Positions 61,619-64,000 of a stretch of DNA of 64,000 bases are shown one piece after another. Location: contig NZ_QLMC01000005.1 in assembly GCF_003259745.1 (NCBI RefSeq), positions 558,001-622,000 of the forward strand, in the 5' to 3' direction. The first letter of the stretch is position 1. Each line of letters starts with the position of its first letter. A program made the translations under genes and the position numbers. The DNA is from Larkinella arboricola. Its GTDB lineage: Bacteria > Bacteroidota > Bacteroidia > Cytophagales > Spirosomataceae. The notes below the pieces were generated by a model that worked only from the letters and a program-made list of their open reading frames with translations, did not search any database and had not been told where the DNA came from.

Positions 61619-64000
61619 ATGACGCGTTCTTACAGTTATCTACTCTTTGTCTTTCTGCTGGCTGCTCAGCCGGTTTGGTCGCAGTGGCAACCCGCGCCCT
61701 GGCCCGTCTTAAAACACTACGACAACGCGCATCTTTACAACATTGCCCTGCCGCTGGGCGGAATTGGCACCGGCACGGTTTCGCTGGGGGGCCGGGGCGA
61801 ACTGCGCGACTGGGAAATTATGAACAAACCCGCCAAGGGGTTCAGTACCGTCACCGTAGGCAACAACGCGCCGTTTTTTGCCATCCATGTGAAGCCCGCC
61901 AACGGCAAACCCGTAACCAAAGCCTTACTGGGGCCGCTGGACCCCGCCGAATACCTCCACTACGAAGGCCGCCCGGTCAATCAGCACGGTTTTCCGCGTT
62001 TTGCCGAAGCATCGTTTGATGCGACTTATCCGCTGGGCCAGGTAAACCTCTCGGACCCGAAAATGCCGATAACAGTAAAAATCAAAGGCTTTAACCCGTT
62101 CGTGCCGGGCGATGCCGATGCGAGCGGCATCCCGATGGCCGTGCTGGCGTACGAAGTAACCAATACCGGAAAAGAACCGTTGACGGTGGCGGTTTGCGGT
62201 TCGATGCGCAATTTTATCGGGAAAGACGGCAGCCAGTACCGCAAAGACTGGAAAGGCGATGTGATTCCGCTGGGGGCCAGAAAGAACCAAAACGTTTATA
62301 AGGCGGGCGACGGTTTTCGGGGCATTTATATGTACTCCGACAGCGTCAACCGGCAGGACCCGGCCTGGGGTACCATCGCCCTGACGACCAACAGTTCCTC
62401 CGGTGTCAGTTACCGCACCTCGTCGCGGTCCAACGACTGGGAAAATGCCATGCTCGATTTCTGGGACGATTTCAGTGCCGACGGCCAGTTGACGGAAAAA
62501 GACAAACTGGAGGACGACGATCCGCTGGCGTCCCTGGCCGTTCAGAAAACCATTGCACCGGGCCAGACCCAGACGTATTCATTTTTTATCACCTGGCGTT
62601 TTCCGAACCGTCCGGCCTGGTCGTCGTATTCGTTGCAGCCGGGGCAGAATACCGTCGGCAATTATTACGCGACCCAGTATGCTGACGCCTGGGATGTGAT
62701 GACCAGGGCGCTCCCGCGTTTACCGGCTCTGGAACAGAAAACCCTCCAGTTTGTCAATGCGTTTCTGGCGAGTACGTACCCGGATGTGATCAAGGAAGCG
62801 GCTTTGTTTAACCTGGCGACGCTGCGTTCGCAGACGGTTTTCCGGATTCCGAGCGGCCACCTGATGGGGTGGGAGGGTGTTTTTGATGAGAATGGTTCCT
62901 GCTTTGGTTCGTGTACGCACGTCTGGAATTACGAACAGGCCACGGCATTCCTGTTTGCGGATTTGTCGCAGTCGATGCGGGATATTGAGTTTAATTATGC
63001 CACCAACCCAGCCGGGAAGATGAGTTTCCGGGTGATGCTGCCGCTGTCGAAAGCGCAGGACTGGAATAACGCAGCCGCCGACGGGCAGATGGGAACAGTG
63101 CTGAAGTTCTACCGCGACTGGCAACTTTCGGGCAATCCGGAGTTTCTACGCAAAAACTGGGAGCCGGTAAAACGCGTGATGAGCTACGCCTGGGTTCCGG
63201 GTGGCTGGGACGGTAACCAGGACGGCGTGATGGAAGGGCGGCAGCACAATACGATGGATGTCGATTATTTTGGCCCCAATCCGCAGATGGGGTTCTGGTA
63301 TCTGGCCGCCCTGAAAGCCACCGCCGAAATGGCAACGGCCATGAAGGACAAGGCGCTGGCCCAGAAATGCCTGGACTTATACCAGAAAGGTAGCGTCTGG
63401 ATGGACCAGAACCTGTTCAACGGCGAATACTACGAACACAAAATTACCGACCCGAAAACGTTTGCCTTTCTGGATTGGGAACATAACCCGAACGTGGCCG
63501 TGCCGGATTACCAGTTGGGCAAAGGCTGTCTGGTCGATCAGTTGGTGGGGCAGATGATGGCCCATGTGCTGGGGCTGGGCTATCTGGCCAAACCGGAACA
63601 TATCCAGAAAACGCTGCAAAGCGTGATGAAATACAATTACCTGGACAATTTCTCCGATCATTTCAACAACATGCGGTCGTATGTGATGGGCGACGAAGCG
63701 GGCCTGCTGATGGCCAGCTGGCCGAAGGGCCGGTTGAAGGTGCCCTTTCCGTATTTTGCCGAATCCATGACCGGTTTTGAATACACTGCCGCCGTCGGAA
63801 TGCTCTACGAAGGCCAGACGGAAAACGCCCTGAAATGCCTGAAAAGCATCCGCGACCGCTTCGATGGCCGCAAGCGCAACCCGTTCAATGAACCCGAATG
63901 CGGACATCACTACGCCCGTTCGATGACCAGTTGGAATACCGTTCTGGCCTGGAGCGGGTTTCGGTACTCCGGCGTCTCGGAATCAATGACCTTTACGGAC
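61619..64000 (+). CDS. Secreted GH116-family glycosidase, partial (runs off the right edge)
   Basis: At least 794 aa. Signal peptide (MTRSYSYLLFVFLLAAQPVW). The N-terminal beta-sandwich (LPLGGIGTGTVSLGGRGELR) and the (alpha/alpha)6 catalytic domain match GH116, the family of non-lysosomal glucosylceramidase (GBA2) and bacterial beta-glucosidases, beta-xylosidases and N-acetylglucosaminidases. Asp547 in RQHNTMDVDYFG lines up with the family acid/base; Glu419 in LMGWEGVFDENG is my candidate nucleophile but needs an alignment. The C-terminal ECGHHYARSMTSW block is present at about 759-771, so only a short piece is missing. It probably cleaves beta-glycosides in the periplasm. Confidence 0.9.
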   Translation, partial: MTRSYSYLLFVFLLAAQPVWSQWQPAPWPVLKHYDNAHLYNIALPLGGIGTGTVSLGGRGELRDWEIMNKPAKGFSTVTVGNNAPFFAIHVKPANGKPVTKALLGPLDPAEYLHYEGRPVNQHGFPRFAEASFDATYPLGQVNLSDPKMPITVKIKGFNPFVPGDADASGIPMAVLAYEVTNTGKEPLTVAVCGSMRNFIGKDGSQYRKDWKGDVIPLGARKNQNVYKAGDGFRGIYMYSDSVNRQDPAWGTIALTTNSSSGVSYRTSSRSNDWENAMLDFWDDFSADGQLTEKDKLEDDDPLASLAVQKTIAPGQTQTYSFFITWRFPNRPAWSSYSLQPGQNTVGNYYATQYADAWDVMTRALPRLPALEQKTLQFVNAFLASTYPDVIKEAALFNLATLRSQTVFRIPSGHLMGWEGVFDENGSCFGSCTHVWNYEQATAFLFADLSQSMRDIEFNYATNPAGKMSFRVMLPLSKAQDWNNAAADGQMGTVLKFYRDWQLSGNPEFLRKNWEPVKRVMSYAWVPGGWDGNQDGVMEGRQHNTMDVDYFGPNPQMGFWYLAALKATAEMATAMKDKALAQKCLDLYQKGSVWMDQNLFNGEYYEHKITDPKTFAFLDWEHNPNVAVPDYQLGKGCLVDQLVGQMMAHVLGLGYLAKPEHIQKTLQSVMKYNYLDNFSDHFNNMRSYVMGDEAGLLMASWPKGRLKVPFPYFAESMTGFEYTAAVGMLYEGQTENALKCLKSIRDRFDGRKRNPFNEPECGHHYARSMTSWNTVLAWSGFRYSGVSESMTFTD

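Overview
The window looks like chromosome from a GC-rich member of the Bacteroidota, most likely Cytophagales in the Spirosoma/Larkinella neighbourhood. This is inferred from a SusC/SusD pair, a subtilisin with a type IX secretion tail, many Tat-exported Gfo/Idh/MocA oxidoreductases, DUF1080, ThuA, DUF5686 and DUF2911 proteins, start codons with no clear Shine-Dalgarno sequence, and several promoters of the Bacteroidota type (TAnnTTTG at -7). No rRNA, tRNA, CRISPR array, insertion sequence or prophage was seen. About 60 protein genes are called, including two small ones of 41 and 56 codons.

Layout. 1-1666: end of a histidine operon (hisG, then hisD running off the left edge). 1756-3648: exported glycosylasparaginase and an unknown secreted protein. 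4617-14279: a carbohydrate locus with an AraC regulator, DUF1080 (3-keto-glycoside hydrolase family), an exported Gfo/Idh/MocA oxidoreductase, a secreted sugar isomerase-like TIM barrel, a phytanoyl-CoA-type dioxygenase, SusC, SusD and a cytosolic TIM barrel. It has no classical glycoside hydrolase. 14399-18824: two secreted amidohydrolase-type proteins, partly lacking metal ligands. 18825-23216: accessory stretch with an orphan Imm5-like gene, two AT-rich glycosyltransferase-like genes, DUF4180 and a TfoX-like gene.

23236-36328: general genes: SWIM-domain protein, CorA, MscS channel, endonuclease/phosphatase-fold protein, a three-subunit molybdenum aldehyde/xanthine oxidoreductase resembling PaoABC, a tryptophan-rich DUF6600 protein, small membrane proteins, and an AraC regulator coupled to a DUF1905/YdeI-type gene. 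36390-53528: DUF5686 outer-membrane protein, acetyltransferase, a sodium:solute symporter with an overlapping 41-aa membrane microprotein, DUF2911, NUDIX, macro domain, subtilisin, mnmA divergent from a degenerate phosphoribosylanthranilate-isomerase-like barrel, a PspC/LiaF-like pair, and assorted small proteins.

53667-64000: a second carbohydrate region: a heparinase II/III-type lyase, an exported Gfo/Idh/MocA enzyme abutting an unknown exported 571-aa protein, DUF1080, ThuA, a single-domain response regulator with an unknown helical protein, and a GH116 glycosidase cut by the right edge. The two carbohydrate regions share the same oxidise-then-cleave toolkit (Gfo/Idh/MocA plus DUF1080), so this strain probably degrades some glycosides through periplasmic keto-sugar intermediates rather than by direct hydrolysis. 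That functional reading is inference from family membership.
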